Below, one piece after another: positions 25,814 through 34,389 of a DNA stretch of 64,000 nt. Below the pieces are notes generated by a model. The model made no database searches. It saw only the letters and a list, made by a program, of their open reading frames with translations, and had not been told where the DNA came from. This DNA comes from Polaromonas eurypsychrophila (GTDB lineage: Bacteria; Pseudomonadota; Gammaproteobacteria; Burkholderiales; Burkholderiaceae_C): NCBI RefSeq assembly GCF_014641715.1, contig NZ_BMIG01000004.1:62001-126000 (forward strand), given 5' to 3'. The stretch's first letter is position 1, and each line of letters begins with the position of its first letter. The translations under genes were made by a program, and so were the position numbers.

Positions 25814-26569
25814 TCATTGCGGCCGCTGGCTGCAGACCGGGCAGGCCGGATCGCGCACGGTGCGCACCTCCTGCCAGTCCATGCTGAGGCCGTCCAGCAT
25901 CAGCAAACGGCCGGTCAGTGGCTGACCTATGCGACACAGCAACTTGAGCGCCTCGGCGGCCTGAAGCGTGCCGACGATGCCCACCAGGGGCGCAAACACG
26001 CCCATGGTCGCGCAGTTGGCTTCTTCCACCGTATCGGAGGGGGGGAACACACAGGCATAACAGGCAGATGCGGCCTGCCGCGGGTCGTACACCGTGATCT
26101 GCCCGTCAAAGCGTATCGCGGCGCCGGAAACCAGGGGTTTGCCGTGCTTCACGCAGGCGCTGTTGATCGCCTGGCGGGTCGCAAAGTTGTCGCTGCAGTC
26201 CAGCACCACATCGACCTGGGGCACCAGGTGGTCCAGTAGGGTCGCGTCGGCGCGCTGGGTGATGGGCGAGACCTGCGCGTCGGGATTGATCGCGGCGACC
26301 GCCTGCTGCACGGAATGCGCCTTGAACTCGCCGACCCTGGCCAGTGTGTGCGCTACCTGCCGCTGCAGGTTAGTGGCATCGACACGGTCGTCGTCCACCA
26401 TGGTGATGTGGCCTACTCCGGCGCTGCCCAAATAAAGCGCCACCGGTGAACCCAGGCCACCGGCGCCTATGACCAGCGCGTGCGACGCCAGCAGTTGGTC
26501 TTGACCCTCCACCCCGATTTCGTCGAGCAGGATATGGCGGGAATAGCGCAGCAGCTGGGTGTCGTTCAT
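25814..26569 (-). CDS. moeB: MoeB/ThiF-family sulfur-carrier adenylyltransferase
   Basis: A 251-residue E1-like enzyme that activates the C-terminal glycine of a small sulfur carrier (MoaD or ThiS) with ATP. The nucleotide-binding loop is IGAGGLGSPVALYLGSAGVG, followed by the acidic and basic residues of DDDRVDATNLQRQ, then LDCSDNFATRQAIN. Two zinc-binding CxxC pairs are intact (CYACVFPP and CPVCSQ). Family members are hard to separate as MoeB, ThiF or HesA by sequence. The MoeB call rests on length and absence of an added rhodanese domain. It lies 71 bp downstream of ctpA on the same strand. Confidence 0.85.
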   Translation of the reverse strand: MNDTQLLRYSRHILLDEIGVEGQDQLLASHALVIGAGGLGSPVALYLGSAGVGHITMVDDDRVDATNLQRQVAHTLARVGEFKAHSVQQAVAAINPDAQVSPITQRADATLLDHLVPQVDVVLDCSDNFATRQAINSACVKHGKPLVSGAAIRFDGQITVYDPRQAASACYACVFPPSDTVEEANCATMGVFAPLVGIVGTLQAAEALKLLCRIGQPLTGRLLMLDGLSMDWQEVRTVRDPACPVCSQRPQ

Positions 26570-26640
26570 GGAGGCAGGCGGCAGGCACGGACCTGCCGGA
26601 GCGGCAGGGCGCCGCTGGCGGCCCTGCCAGGTTCGCTCTG

Positions 26641-28077
26641 TCAGTTTTCCTTTTTCTCTTCCTTGCGCTCGACGATGGTTTTGCTGACCAGCACCGGGCG
26701 GCCCTTGAGCTGGTTCAGCGCCTGCGTGAGCTGGAAGTCCTTGTCGCTGCCGAACTCGGGTGGGCGGCGCTGCTCAGGGCTCTTTCTGGATTCTTCTTCC
26801 AGTCGCTTGAGCGCTTCCTCGCGGGCTTTTTCACGGCCCGGATCCTTCACTTCGGCGCCCTGGCCGCTGGCAAGATGTTTTTCGAGGTCGGCTTCGCGCG
26901 TGCGCAAGGCTGCAAACGGGCTGCCTTCAGCGGTGTCATCAATCATCACATCCGGAACGATGCCTTTGGCCTGGATCGACTTGCCGCTGGGCGTGAAATA
27001 ACGCGCCGTGGTGAGTTTCAGGCCGGTGTCGGGACCGAGCGGACGCACTGTCTGCACCGAACCCTTGCCGAAGGTCTGGTTGCCCATGATGGTGGCGCGT
27101 TTGTAATCCTGCAGCGCGCCGGCCACGATTTCGCTGGCCGATGCCGAGCCTTCATTGACCAGTACCACCAGCGGCACGGTTTTGATGGCCGCAGGCAGGC
27201 GTTTCAGCGGATCGGCAGCATTGCGGCGCTGGTAAAACTCGGGTGAAGCTTTGTAGGTGAACTTGCTTTCGGGCAACTGGCCGTTGGTGGACACCACCGT
27301 GACGTTTTCCGGCAGGAAAGCGGCCGACACAGCCACAGCGGCGTCCAGCAGGCCCCCCGGATCATTGCGCAGATCCAGCACCAGCCCTTTCAGGTTGGGG
27401 TCCTGCTTGTAGATCTGCTCAAGTTTGGTGACGAAGTCTTCGACCGTGCGTTCCTGGAACTGGCTCAGGCGAATCCAGGCGTAACCTGGCTCAAGCACCT
27501 TGCTGCGTACCGACTGGGTGCGAATTTCCTCGCGCGTGATCGTCACCGGGAAGGTGCGATTTTCGTCCTTGCGGAAGATCATCAGCATGACTTTGGTTTT
27601 CGGCTCGCCGCGCATTTTTTTGACGGCCTCATTTAGGCTGAGGCCTTTCACCGCAGTGTCGTCGATTTTGGTGATCAGGTCGTTGGGCTTGAGGCCGGCG
27701 CGGTCGGCGGGCGAACCTTCAATCGGCGACACCACCTTGACCAGGCCATCTTCCTGCGAAATCTCGATGCCGACGCCTACAAATCGGCCGCTGGTGCCTT
27801 CGCGGAATTCCTTGAAGGATTTTTTGTCGAAATAGACCGAATGCGGGTCCAGGCTGGCGACCATGCCGGAGATGGCGTCGGAGATCAGCTTTTTCTCATC
27901 CACCGGCTCGACATAATCTGTCTTGACCATGCCAAACACGGCGGCCAGTTGTTGCAATTCTTCCAGGGGGAGGGGGCTCAGTCCGCCGCGTGCGACGGCC
28001 TGCAACTGCACAGTGGTCAGTGCCCCGGCCACAGCGCCAATAGAGATCCAGCCTGCTATCTTGAGTTTCTGACCCAT
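26641..28077 (-). CDS. ctpA: Carboxy-terminal processing protease CtpA (S41)
   Basis: A 478-residue periplasmic S41 serine protease. The N-terminus has a signal anchor (IAGWISIGAVAGALTTVQLQA). A PDZ domain occupies about residues 85-165 (GVGIEISQEDGLVKVVSPIEGSP). The catalytic Ser is in NEGSASASEIVAGAL and the catalytic Lys in GNQTFGKGSVQTV. A charged linker rich in Glu/Arg precedes the C-terminus. CtpA trims or degrades periplasmic substrates, often cell-wall hydrolases, together with a lipoprotein adaptor in some species. It lies in the conserved gpmA - ctpA - moeB order. Confidence 0.94.
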   Translation of the reverse strand: MGQKLKIAGWISIGAVAGALTTVQLQAVARGGLSPLPLEELQQLAAVFGMVKTDYVEPVDEKKLISDAISGMVASLDPHSVYFDKKSFKEFREGTSGRFVGVGIEISQEDGLVKVVSPIEGSPADRAGLKPNDLITKIDDTAVKGLSLNEAVKKMRGEPKTKVMLMIFRKDENRTFPVTITREEIRTQSVRSKVLEPGYAWIRLSQFQERTVEDFVTKLEQIYKQDPNLKGLVLDLRNDPGGLLDAAVAVSAAFLPENVTVVSTNGQLPESKFTYKASPEFYQRRNAADPLKRLPAAIKTVPLVVLVNEGSASASEIVAGALQDYKRATIMGNQTFGKGSVQTVRPLGPDTGLKLTTARYFTPSGKSIQAKGIVPDVMIDDTAEGSPFAALRTREADLEKHLASGQGAEVKDPGREKAREEALKRLEEESRKSPEQRRPPEFGSDKDFQLTQALNQLKGRPVLVSKTIVERKEEKKEN

Positions 28078-28244
28078 AAATGCCTTCGTTAGCCTAGATT
28101 AAAGGCAGTTGCCACAGAATGTAAACCAATATACACCTTGGAGAAGGGTCCCGGCCGGCAGTTCCCGTGCTGTGGCTCCGTGGGATGGGCAATGTGTCAA
28201 ATACTGCATGGCTTTACACCTGCTTCACATTGCGCGGGCGGTGA

Positions 28245-28988
28245 TCAGGACTTGCCCTGGGCCGCAACCGCTGCTGCCGCTTTGGCGATGGCTGCGCTGT
28301 CGCCCAGGTAATAGTGGCGCAGCGGCTTCAGATCGGCGTCGAGCTCATACACCAGCGGAATGCCGTTGGGAATGTTCAGCCCGACGATCTCCTGGTCGGA
28401 GATGTTGTCGAGGTACTTGACCAGCGCGCGGATGGAGTTGCCGTGGGCCGCCACCACAATGCGCTTGCCGGCGCGGATGGCGGGCGCCATGGCCTCGTTC
28501 CAGAACGGCAGCACGCGGTCCACCGTGTCTTTCAGACACTCGGTCAGCGGCGCTTCGCCCGGCTTCAATCTGGCGTAACGCGGGTCCTTGCCCTCCCAGC
28601 GCTCATCGCTGGCTGCCAGCGCCGGCGGTGGCGTGTCGTAACTGCGGCGCCAGACCAGCACCTGCGCGTCGCCGTATTTTTTGGCGGTCTCCAGCTTGTT
28701 CAGGCCCTGCAACGCGCCGTAATGCCGCTCGTTGAGGCGCCAGCTGTGCACCACTGGCAGCCAGGTGCGGTCCATCTCGTCTAGCGTGTGCCATAACGTG
28801 CGGGTCGCGCGTTTGAGCACGCTGGTGTAGGCCACGTCGAAGTCGTAACCTTCGCTTTTGAGCAGCTTGCCCGCGGCGATGGCTTGCGTGACGCCAGTGG
28901 GCGTGAGGTCCACATCGGCCCAGCCGGTGAAGCGGTTTTCAAGGTTCCAGGTGGATTCGCCGTGGCGGATGAGCACAAGTTTATACAT
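28245..28988 (-). CDS. gpmA: 2,3-bisphosphoglycerate-dependent phosphoglycerate mutase
   Basis: A 247-residue histidine phosphatase superfamily enzyme interconverting 3- and 2-phosphoglycerate in glycolysis and gluconeogenesis. The phosphohistidine is in [10 protein letters not shown] (His9). Family segments [27 protein letters not shown] with the catalytic Glu, and the second His in [13 protein letters not shown] are all present. Length matches GpmA (about 248). It is divergent from the rhodanese - grxC - secB - gpsA group, with 147 bp between. Confidence 0.97.
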   Translation of the reverse strand: MYKLVLIRHGESTWNLENRFTGWADVDLTPTGVTQAIAAGKLLKSEGYDFDVAYTSVLKRATRTLWHTLDEMDRTWLPVVHSWRLNERHYGALQGLNKLETAKKYGDAQVLVWRRSYDTPPPALAASDERWEGKDPRYARLKPGEAPLTECLKDTVDRVLPFWNEAMAPAIRAGKRIVVAAHGNSIRALVKYLDNISDQEIVGLNIPNGIPLVYELDADLKPLRHYYLGDSAAIAKAAAAVAAQGKS

Positions 28989-29135
28989 GAGTGATGCAAT
29001 TGAAAAAGTGTGTTGGACAGGTGAAAGCTGAGGCCGAAACCATGGAAAACCAGAGCCGCCGCGGAGCGCGTGCAGCCGTATTCACCCCTGCATTCTAAAA
29101 TCACTGATTAACTGCAAAACCCTGAAGGACTCAAA

Positions 29136-29546
29136 GTGAAATTTCTCATCGATAACTGGATGCTAATCAGCATTGCGCTGGCATCCGGCGGCATGCTGGT
29201 GTGGCCCCTGATTTCCAGCGGCATGGCAGCCGGCTCGCTCAGCGCCAGCGGGGCGGTGCAACTGATCAACCGCGACAAGGCGGTGGTCGTTGATGTCAGT
29301 GAAGTCGAGGAGTTTGCCGCAGGCCACGTGGTCGGTGCCAAAAACATTCCGCTGAGCCAGTTGGAGGAAAAACTTCCCACCGCCGTGAAAAACAAGGAGT
29401 TGCCGCTGATCCTGGTGTGCCCCAGTGGCGCACGCGCGAACCGGGCGCTGGCCACGGCCAAAAAACTCGGCTACCAGCAGGCTCAATGCCTGGCCGGCGG
29501 GCTGAAATCCTGGAAAGAGGCTAACCTGCCTCTTGAAAAGGCCTGA
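29136..29546 (+). CDS. Rhodanese-like domain membrane protein
   Basis: A 136-residue protein starting at GTG 29136 behind a gaagga Shine-Dalgarno. A short hydrophobic N-terminal segment (residues 5-27) anchors a single rhodanese domain (about 35-130). The active-site loop is CPSGARA with the catalytic Cys, a six-residue loop of the sulfurtransferase type. Entry motifs VVVDVSEVEEFAAGHVVGAKNIPLS are canonical. It heads the compact run rhodanese - grxC - secB - gpsA, an order common in beta- and gammaproteobacteria. The sulfur acceptor is unknown. Confidence 0.92.
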   Translation: MKFLIDNWMLISIALASGGMLVWPLISSGMAAGSLSASGAVQLINRDKAVVVDVSEVEEFAAGHVVGAKNIPLSQLEEKLPTAVKNKELPLILVCPSGARANRALATAKKLGYQQAQCLAGGLKSWKEANLPLEKA

Positions 29547-29590
29547 TTCGTGGGCTGCGCCGCTTGAACCTGACCGGAAAAGATTGATTG

Positions 29591-29848
29591 ATGCAAACCG
29601 TCACCATATACCTGACCGCCAGTTGTCCATATTGCAATCATGCCAAACAACTGCTCAAGCAGCGCGGTGTGGCGGTCATTGAGGAAATCCGCGTGGACAT
29701 GCAGCCGGCTGAGCGCCAGAAAATGATGGAAATCACCGGCCGCCGCACCGTGCCGCAGATTTTCATCGGCGACACCCATGTCGGCGGCTGCGACGACCTG
29801 GTGGCACTGGATGGCCGGGGTGGCCTGCTGCCGCTGCTCAATAGCTAG
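29591..29848 (+). CDS. grxC: Glutaredoxin 3
   Basis: An 85-residue glutaredoxin with the dithiol active site CPYC at about residues 12-15, the TVPQIFIG cis-proline loop and the GGCDDLVALD glutathione-binding segment. It reduces disulfides using glutathione. ATG 29591 is preferred over the TTG just upstream. It lies 44 bp after the rhodanese gene and upstream of secB; a palindromic element begins at its stop codon. Confidence 0.96.
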   Translation: MQTVTIYLTASCPYCNHAKQLLKQRGVAVIEEIRVDMQPAERQKMMEITGRRTVPQIFIGDTHVGGCDDLVALDGRGGLLPLLNS

Positions 29849-29887
29849 GGCCTGTTCACACTATTGATGCAAGTGCGAACGGGCCCT
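29847..29887. repeat. Palindromic intergenic element, copy 2
   Basis: The sequence agggcctgttcacactat, a short spacer, then aagtgcgaacgggccct forms an imperfect hairpin starting at the grxC stop. It is the inverted counterpart of 9388-9427, which likewise abuts a stop codon, so it may act as a transcript end or as a REP-like element. Confidence 0.7.
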
Positions 29888-29982
29888 AGGCCTTGCCTCC
29901 CGGAGACACCTGAGATAATGTCCCGTGCCTGCTGCCCGCCCAGCAGGCGTTATTTTTTCAAAAGCAATCCGAAAGATTCACC

Positions 29983-30450
29983 ATGGCCGAAGCCAACCTT
30001 GATCCCGTGTTCCAGATCCAGCGCGTTTACCTGAAGGACATCTCGCTGGAGCAGCCCAATTCGCCGGAAATTCTGCTGAACCAGGAGCAACCCGCAGTGG
30101 ACATCCAGCTCGGCGTGGACGCCCTGCCGATCACCGACGGCCTGTACGAGGTCAGCGTGACCGCCACCGTGCACACCAAGATCGAGGACAAAACCGTGTT
30201 TTTGGTCGAGGCCAAGCAGGCCGGTATTTTTGAAATCCGCAACATGCCACCCGAGCAGCTCAACGCTGTGCTGGGCATCGCCTGCCCGCAAATTGTTTAC
30301 CCCTACCTGCGCGGCAATGTGGCCGACGTGATCCAGCGCGGTGGTTTTCCGCCCGTCACTCTGGCTGAAATCAACTTCCAGGCGATGTTTGAGCAGCAAC
30401 AGGCTGCCGCCGCTTCGGCCGCGCAGGAAGCACCGCAAATCATCGTCTGA
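29983..30450 (+). CDS. secB: Protein-export chaperone SecB
   Basis: A 155-residue tetrameric chaperone that holds preproteins unfolded and delivers them to SecA. Family motifs are [21 protein letters not shown] at the N-terminus, the AGIFEI segment (residues 82-87) and the [21 protein letters not shown] helix. The C-terminus ends in a Gln/Ala-rich tail without the zinc-binding SecA contact. It is 28 bp upstream of gpsA. Confidence 0.97.
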   Translation: MAEANLDPVFQIQRVYLKDISLEQPNSPEILLNQEQPAVDIQLGVDALPITDGLYEVSVTATVHTKIEDKTVFLVEAKQAGIFEIRNMPPEQLNAVLGIACPQIVYPYLRGNVADVIQRGGFPPVTLAEINFQAMFEQQQAAAASAAQEAPQIIV

Positions 30451-30478
30451 TTTCAGCCGCTGCCGTTTCCTGCCCGCC

Positions 30479-31534
30479 ATGAAAATTGCCGTTCTCGGCG
30501 CCGGTGCCTGGGGCACCGCCCTGGCCATTAGCGCCGTGCGGGCGACGGCTTCTCTTTCCCCGGCTGCAGCGCCGCGGCACTTGGTCAGCCTGTGGGCGCG
30601 TGATGCGGCGCAACTGGCCGACATGCAAGCGCAGCGCGTCAATGCGCGCTACCTGCCGGGCATGGAGCTGCCCCCTTCCCTGCTGCTGACAGGCGGCTCA
30701 GGGACCTCCTTCGATGCGTTGCTGGCCGACCAGGACCTGATCGTCATCGCCACACCGATTGCCGGGCTGCGCGGCATGTTGCAGCGCCTCCAGGGCCTCA
30801 GTGCGCCGGTGGCCTGGCTGTGCAAGGGGTTTGAAGCACCGCTCGCCGATACTCCCCAGAGTTCCAAGCCTTTTGGGCTGCTGGCCCATGAAATACGTGT
30901 GCACGCAGCTATCAATTTAAGAGCAGGCGCACTCAGCGGCCCGAGTTTTGCGCAGGAAGTGGCGCGCGGCCAGCCGACCGCGCTGGTAGCCGCCAGCGAA
31001 CACGCCGAAGTGCGCGACGCGCTGGTGGCCGCTTTCCACGGACCGACGCTGCGTGTCTATGCCAATGACGACATCGTTGGTGTCGAGGTCGGCGGTGCGG
31101 TCAAGAACGTGCTGGCGATCGCGACCGGCCTGTGCGACGGCCTGAACCTGGGCCTCAACGCCCGCGCCGCGCTGATCACGCGCGGCCTGACCGAGATGAC
31201 GCGGCTGGGCCTGGCGCTCGGTGCGCGCGCCGAGACCTTCACCGGACTGTCGGGCCTGGGCGACCTGGTGCTGACGGCCACCGGCGATCTCAGCCGCAAC
31301 CGCCAGGTCGGCCTGTTGCTAGCGCAGGGCCAGTCGCTGGCGCAGGCGGTGGCTTCGCTGGGCCACGTGGCCGAAGGTGTGTATTGCGCCCGCACCGTGG
31401 TGCAGCGCGCCCAGGGCCTGGGCGTGGAGATGCCGATCTCCGAAGCTGTCGTGGCCTTGCTGGACGGACAGATCCAGCCGGCCGAGGCGGTGGCGGCGTT
31501 GATGGGACGGGATCCGGCGGCTGAGTTACGGTAG
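30479..31534 (+). CDS. gpsA: Glycerol-3-phosphate dehydrogenase [NAD(P)+] GpsA
   Basis: A 351-residue enzyme reducing dihydroxyacetone phosphate to sn-glycerol 3-phosphate for phospholipid synthesis. The dinucleotide loop [12 protein letters not shown] opens the protein. Later motifs are [39 protein letters not shown] with the catalytic Lys, and [17 protein letters not shown]. The protein is about 20 residues longer than usual. Extra sequence lies after the first helix ([14 protein letters not shown]), and the AINLRAGA stretch is encoded by a decayed interspersed repeat. The ATG at 30479 is used because upstream sequence belongs to secB. Confidence 0.94.
   Translation: MKIAVLGAGAWGTALAISAVRATASLSPAAAPRHLVSLWARDAAQLADMQAQRVNARYLPGMELPPSLLLTGGSGTSFDALLADQDLIVIATPIAGLRGMLQRLQGLSAPVAWLCKGFEAPLADTPQSSKPFGLLAHEIRVHAAINLRAGALSGPSFAQEVARGQPTALVAASEHAEVRDALVAAFHGPTLRVYANDDIVGVEVGGAVKNVLAIATGLCDGLNLGLNARAALITRGLTEMTRLGLALGARAETFTGLSGLGDLVLTATGDLSRNRQVGLLLAQGQSLAQAVASLGHVAEGVYCARTVVQRAQGLGVEMPISEAVVALLDGQIQPAEAVAALMGRDPAAELR
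30907..30930 (+). repeat. Possible decayed atagctgcttgcgc repeat inside gpsA
   Basis: The segment gctatcaatttaagagcagg matches the first half of the family (compare actatcaatttcatagctgc at 168) and is followed by cgc. It is read through in frame. The match is short, so this call is tentative. Confidence 0.35.
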
Positions 31535-31547
31535 AGCTCCCCCGCTT

Positions 31548-31576
31548 GTCATCCCGGACTTGATCCGGGATCCATG
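31548..31576. repeat. Short palindromic repeat gtcatcccgg...ccgggatcc
   Basis: The sequence gtcatcccggacttgatc then cgggatccatg carries the inverted pair cccgga/tccggg. It recurs at 33845-33873 with two central differences. Confidence 0.7.
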
Positions 31577-31590
31577 TGGACGATTAACAA

Positions 31591-31619
31591 CGCCGTTCGG
31601 GCTGAGCCTGTCGAAGCCT
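31591..31619. repeat. Short GC-rich interspersed repeat (ttcgggctgagcctgtcgaa)
   Basis: The string ttcgggctgagcctgtcgaa is one I recognise from memory as a common intergenic repeat in Burkholderiales. Only one clear copy is seen in this window. Confidence 0.4.
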
Positions 31620-31635
31620 GTGCTTCAGTGAGTCT

Positions 31636-32067
31636 TCCAACAAGCCGGGGGTTGCCCGGCGGCAACTCACTTTCTTTTTGCGTCGCCAAAAAGAAAGTAA
31701 GCAAAGAAAAAGGCGACCCGATGGTCTGGGTCCTTTCGCTTCGCTACGGGCAACCTGCGGTGCTCGCCGAAAACGGGGTCAAGCTCGAACTCGGCTAGCG
31801 CCTCAGACAATCGCTCGCCCTGATCCGTTTTCGGCTGCGCTCCTCGGCCCAGCCCGACGGGTTGGGGGATGAATGCGGATACGGATACGGATTCGGATTC
31901 GGGGAGACGATGACGCGCAAAGCGCGTCATCGCCGGACTACGGGACCGCCATGTATGCACGGGGGAGCAGCACACGCGGCCTAATGAAGTCCCCCTCCAT
32001 CGCCCAGCGGGGGAGGGAGGGGCTAGGGGTGGGAGTGGGGAGTTAGACCCTACTGCCCAAGGCAACC
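31636..32067 (+). repeat. Long structured repeat, copy A
   Basis: About 430 bp between gpsA and the wax synthase gene, same orientation as copy B (34390-34815). Shared blocks include agtaagcaaag, ggcgacccgatggtctgggt, tgcgctcctcggcccagccc and a G-rich tail. Hairpins: gccggg/cccggc near 31645-31659; an 11-bp stem 31670-31680/31687-31697; a 10-bp stem 31767-31776/31825-31834; and an 11-bp stem 31908-31918/31922-31932 with an AAA loop. The last three stems differ in sequence from copy B but remain paired. The short open frames here look non-coding. With the flanking repeats it accounts for nearly all of the 688-bp gene-free stretch 31535-32222. Confidence 0.8.
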
Positions 32068-32162
32068 GGGAACGGAGCGTGACGCTTACGATGACTCCAG
32101 ACACGCCCACCAGCGCGAGACCCGGCTTGCTGGCGCACCATTCCGTTCAAGGCGCCCCAATA

Positions 32163-32216
32163 TTTGCTATGAATTCAATAGCCTCTCACGCCCATACGTA
32201 AAGGGCCAGGCCCCTG
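32163..32216 (+). repeat. Interspersed short repeat, atagctgcttgcgc family, copy 5
   Basis: A divergent copy: tttgctatgaattcaatagc, then ctctcacgcccatac and gggccaggcccc. It lies just beyond the wax synthase stop codon. Confidence 0.5.
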
Positions 32217-32222
32217 AAAGAC

Positions 32223-33773
32223 TCAGGAGGTCGGCCCCTGATCCCCCCACGGCAGCATCAAGGTAACGATAGACAGCTTGGCAAATTCCGGCACAAACTC
32301 GTCGATGATGCGCTGCGGCTCCGGGCAAAGCGTGCTGTCGGTGATCACGCCGAACTGCACGCCGCCGCCGTAACTCAGGATGGACACGCCCAGGCCGACG
32401 TCACCCGACTGCGGCACCCAGAACATGCTTTGCTCCAGCGTTGCGCCGCAGAATTTGAGTTTTTCGCGCGGGCCCGGCACGTTGGTCATCACGGCCGTGG
32501 TTTTTTTGGAGAACAGGTTCAGCATCGCGTCCTGCGCCGGCTTGATCAGCAGGCCGGCAATTGCCAGCAGGCTGAAGGCCAGCAGCGGCTGGTAGCTGCC
32601 CTTGAGCGCAGCCATGCGGCGGCGCACTTCGTACACGCGCTCGATCGGGTTGTCGACGCCGATGGGCAGCACCAGCGGCACCAGACCGAAGCGGTTGCCC
32701 AGCTTGTAGGCTTGTTCCATGGGCCGCAGGTTGACCGGCACCATGGCGCGTATCTCCTGGCCCTTCACATCGTCCCCATGCGACTTGAGGTACTCGCCGA
32801 TGGCGCCGGCCACGCAACTGAGCAGCACATCGTTGATCGAGCAGTTCAGAGCCTTGCCGACGGCCTTGACTTCGTCCAGCGGAATCGGCTGGCACCAAGC
32901 GACTTTTTTGGTTTTGCCGGGCTTGCCCTTGAGGCGTGTTTTCGAATCGTCGGGCATCAGGGCCAGTGCGGCGCCGTCTTTCAGCACCTGCAGCATGACC
33001 TTGGCCATGTCCAGCGAGCCGGCCATGCCTTTTTGCGGGTCGCTGAGCAGGTTCAGCGAACGTGCCGCGCCTTCGCCGGCAGCGCCCAGCGCCTTGACCG
33101 TCAGGTCGGTAAAAGGTCTGAGCAGCGTGTCGGCAATCCAGTCCTCGGCGCCGCCGCCGGACTCTTTTTTGCGCCGCTCGGGCGGCGCTGCGCCGCCATC
33201 CACCAGCGACATCGTCACTGAGATCAGCGCGATGCCGTCGGCGATGCAGTGATGGATGCGCACAATCATGGCGCTGCCCTTGACGCCATCGGGGCCGGTG
33301 TAGTCCTCGACCAGGTGGATTTGCCAGAGCGGGCGTTTGCGGTCCAGCGGCTGCATCGCGAGTTCGGCCACGCGGCCCTGCAGCACCTCCTGTTCCTTGC
33401 CTTTGGCGGCTTTGGGCAGCTTTTCGGCGATGACATGATTCTTCAGGTCGAAGTAGCGGTCCTCGACCCAGGTCGCGCCGGCGGCGTCTTCCATCACACG
33501 CTGGCGAAATCGCGCGTACTTGAGCAGGCTGCTCTCGATGCGTTCGCACACCGCCGCGTGGCTGACGCCGGGCGTGAGCTGCCACACGCCGACAATCATC
33601 ATCAGGTTGGACGGGGTATCCATGCGCAGCCAGGCGGTGTCGACCTTGCTCATGCGTTCGCCTGTCAGGCCCAGCGTGCCCGAGACCGCACGCGTCACGT
33701 TTTTTTGTACATTCTTCGCGACTTTTTTGCCCACTGCCTGGGCCGAAACGCGTGTGACCATGGAAAACTCCAA
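32223..33773 (-). CDS. Wax ester synthase / acyl-CoA:diacylglycerol acyltransferase (WS/DGAT)
   Basis: A 516-residue bifunctional O-acyltransferase that esterifies fatty alcohols or diacylglycerol with acyl-CoA, making wax esters or triacylglycerol. The catalytic HHxxxDG motif is HHCIADG at residues 174-180. Also present are the PLWQIHLVEDY motif (148-158), the MSKVDTAWLRMDTPSNLMMI N-terminal block, and the C-terminal NVPGPREKLKFCGA and GLGVSILSYGG segments of the WS/DGAT C-terminal domain. Length is somewhat above average because of a basic N-terminal extension; ATG 33761 is an alternative start. An acyl-CoA-binding protein gene is divergent, and long direct repeats flank both. Confidence 0.93.
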   Translation of the reverse strand: MEFSMVTRVSAQAVGKKVAKNVQKNVTRAVSGTLGLTGERMSKVDTAWLRMDTPSNLMMIVGVWQLTPGVSHAAVCERIESSLLKYARFRQRVMEDAAGATWVEDRYFDLKNHVIAEKLPKAAKGKEQEVLQGRVAELAMQPLDRKRPLWQIHLVEDYTGPDGVKGSAMIVRIHHCIADGIALISVTMSLVDGGAAPPERRKKESGGGAEDWIADTLLRPFTDLTVKALGAAGEGAARSLNLLSDPQKGMAGSLDMAKVMLQVLKDGAALALMPDDSKTRLKGKPGKTKKVAWCQPIPLDEVKAVGKALNCSINDVLLSCVAGAIGEYLKSHGDDVKGQEIRAMVPVNLRPMEQAYKLGNRFGLVPLVLPIGVDNPIERVYEVRRRMAALKGSYQPLLAFSLLAIAGLLIKPAQDAMLNLFSKKTTAVMTNVPGPREKLKFCGATLEQSMFWVPQSGDVGLGVSILSYGGGVQFGVITDSTLCPEPQRIIDEFVPEFAKLSIVTLMLPWGDQGPTS

Positions 33774-33844
33774 ACAAAAAAATAGCGCCAGTCTGCCATC
33801 GCGGGTCTCCCCGATGCGGCGGTTTATCTCCCGCCCCCTGGTCT

Positions 33845-33936
33845 GTCATCCCGGAGCTGATCCGGGATCCATGCGGGCACAACGCGGGTAGATGAGGTCA
33901 GCGCAGCATGGATTGCGGGTCAGGCCCGCAATGACA
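33845..33936. repeat. Compound palindromic repeat between the wax synthase and ACBP genes
   Basis: The left part, gtcatcccggagctgatccg then ggatccatg, matches 31548-31576. The right part, catggattgcgggtcaggcc then cgcaatgac, contains the pair gcgggt/cccgc. The ends gtcat and atgac are inverted, so the whole can fold back. It fills most of the 307-bp gap 33774-34080, where no gene is seen. Confidence 0.65.
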
Positions 33937-34080
33937 AGCCAAAGTTGTCGCCCGGCTTGCCGCCAAGGCATAAAACGACCGTATTGGGAGCAGGGCCCTA
34001 TTCTGCTGGCAACGGTGTGGCTAAGATACCGGGCAGTTACCCCAATTCATGGGGACTTCCCAACCCTCACGGAGCACTTC

Positions 34081-34335
34081 ATGTCAGACCTCAAAGCCGC
34101 TTTCGACAAGGCCATGGCCGATTCCAAAAACCTGAGCGAGCGTCCCGACAACGCCACCCTGCTGCAGATTTACGCGCTCTACAAGCAAGGCAGCGGCGGC
34201 GACAACAACGACAAAAAGCCCGGCTTCAGCGACATGGTGGCGCGCGCCAAGTGGGATGCCTGGAACAAGCTCAAGGGCACGTCGCAAGACGACGCGATGC
34301 AGCAGTATGTGGATTTGATTGAATCGTTGAGTTAA
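34081..34335 (+). CDS. Acyl-CoA-binding protein (ACBP)
   Basis: An 84-residue four-helix ACBP that binds long-chain acyl-CoA esters. Family motifs are NATLLQIYALYKQGSGGD (residues 24-41), with the Tyr and Lys contacting CoA, and KWDAWNKLKGTSQDDAM (about 58-74). The start at ATG 34081 gives the usual ACBP length; the frame continues upstream to 33892 but through repeat sequence. Its position opposite the WS/DGAT gene, both enclosed by long repeats, suggests delivery of acyl-CoA to the acyltransferase, an inference from context. Confidence 0.93.
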   Translation: MSDLKAAFDKAMADSKNLSERPDNATLLQIYALYKQGSGGDNNDKKPGFSDMVARAKWDAWNKLKGTSQDDAMQQYVDLIESLS

Positions 34336-34389
34336 GTTTTTCTGTGGCGCCGCGGGCCGAGCCTTTGCAAGTCGGTGCGGTGTGACTGC

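Noticed and set aside
31574-31798. Short frame with KKKVSKEK in repeat copy A, and similar frames in copy B (34382-34862)
   Set aside because: The reading frames are not kept between copies while the hairpins are, so structure rather than coding explains the conservation.
32401-33882. Second minus-strand frame of 493 codons over the wax synthase gene
   Set aside because: Arg/Gly-rich shadow of the WS/DGAT frame; only the other frame has HHxxxDG and family motifs.
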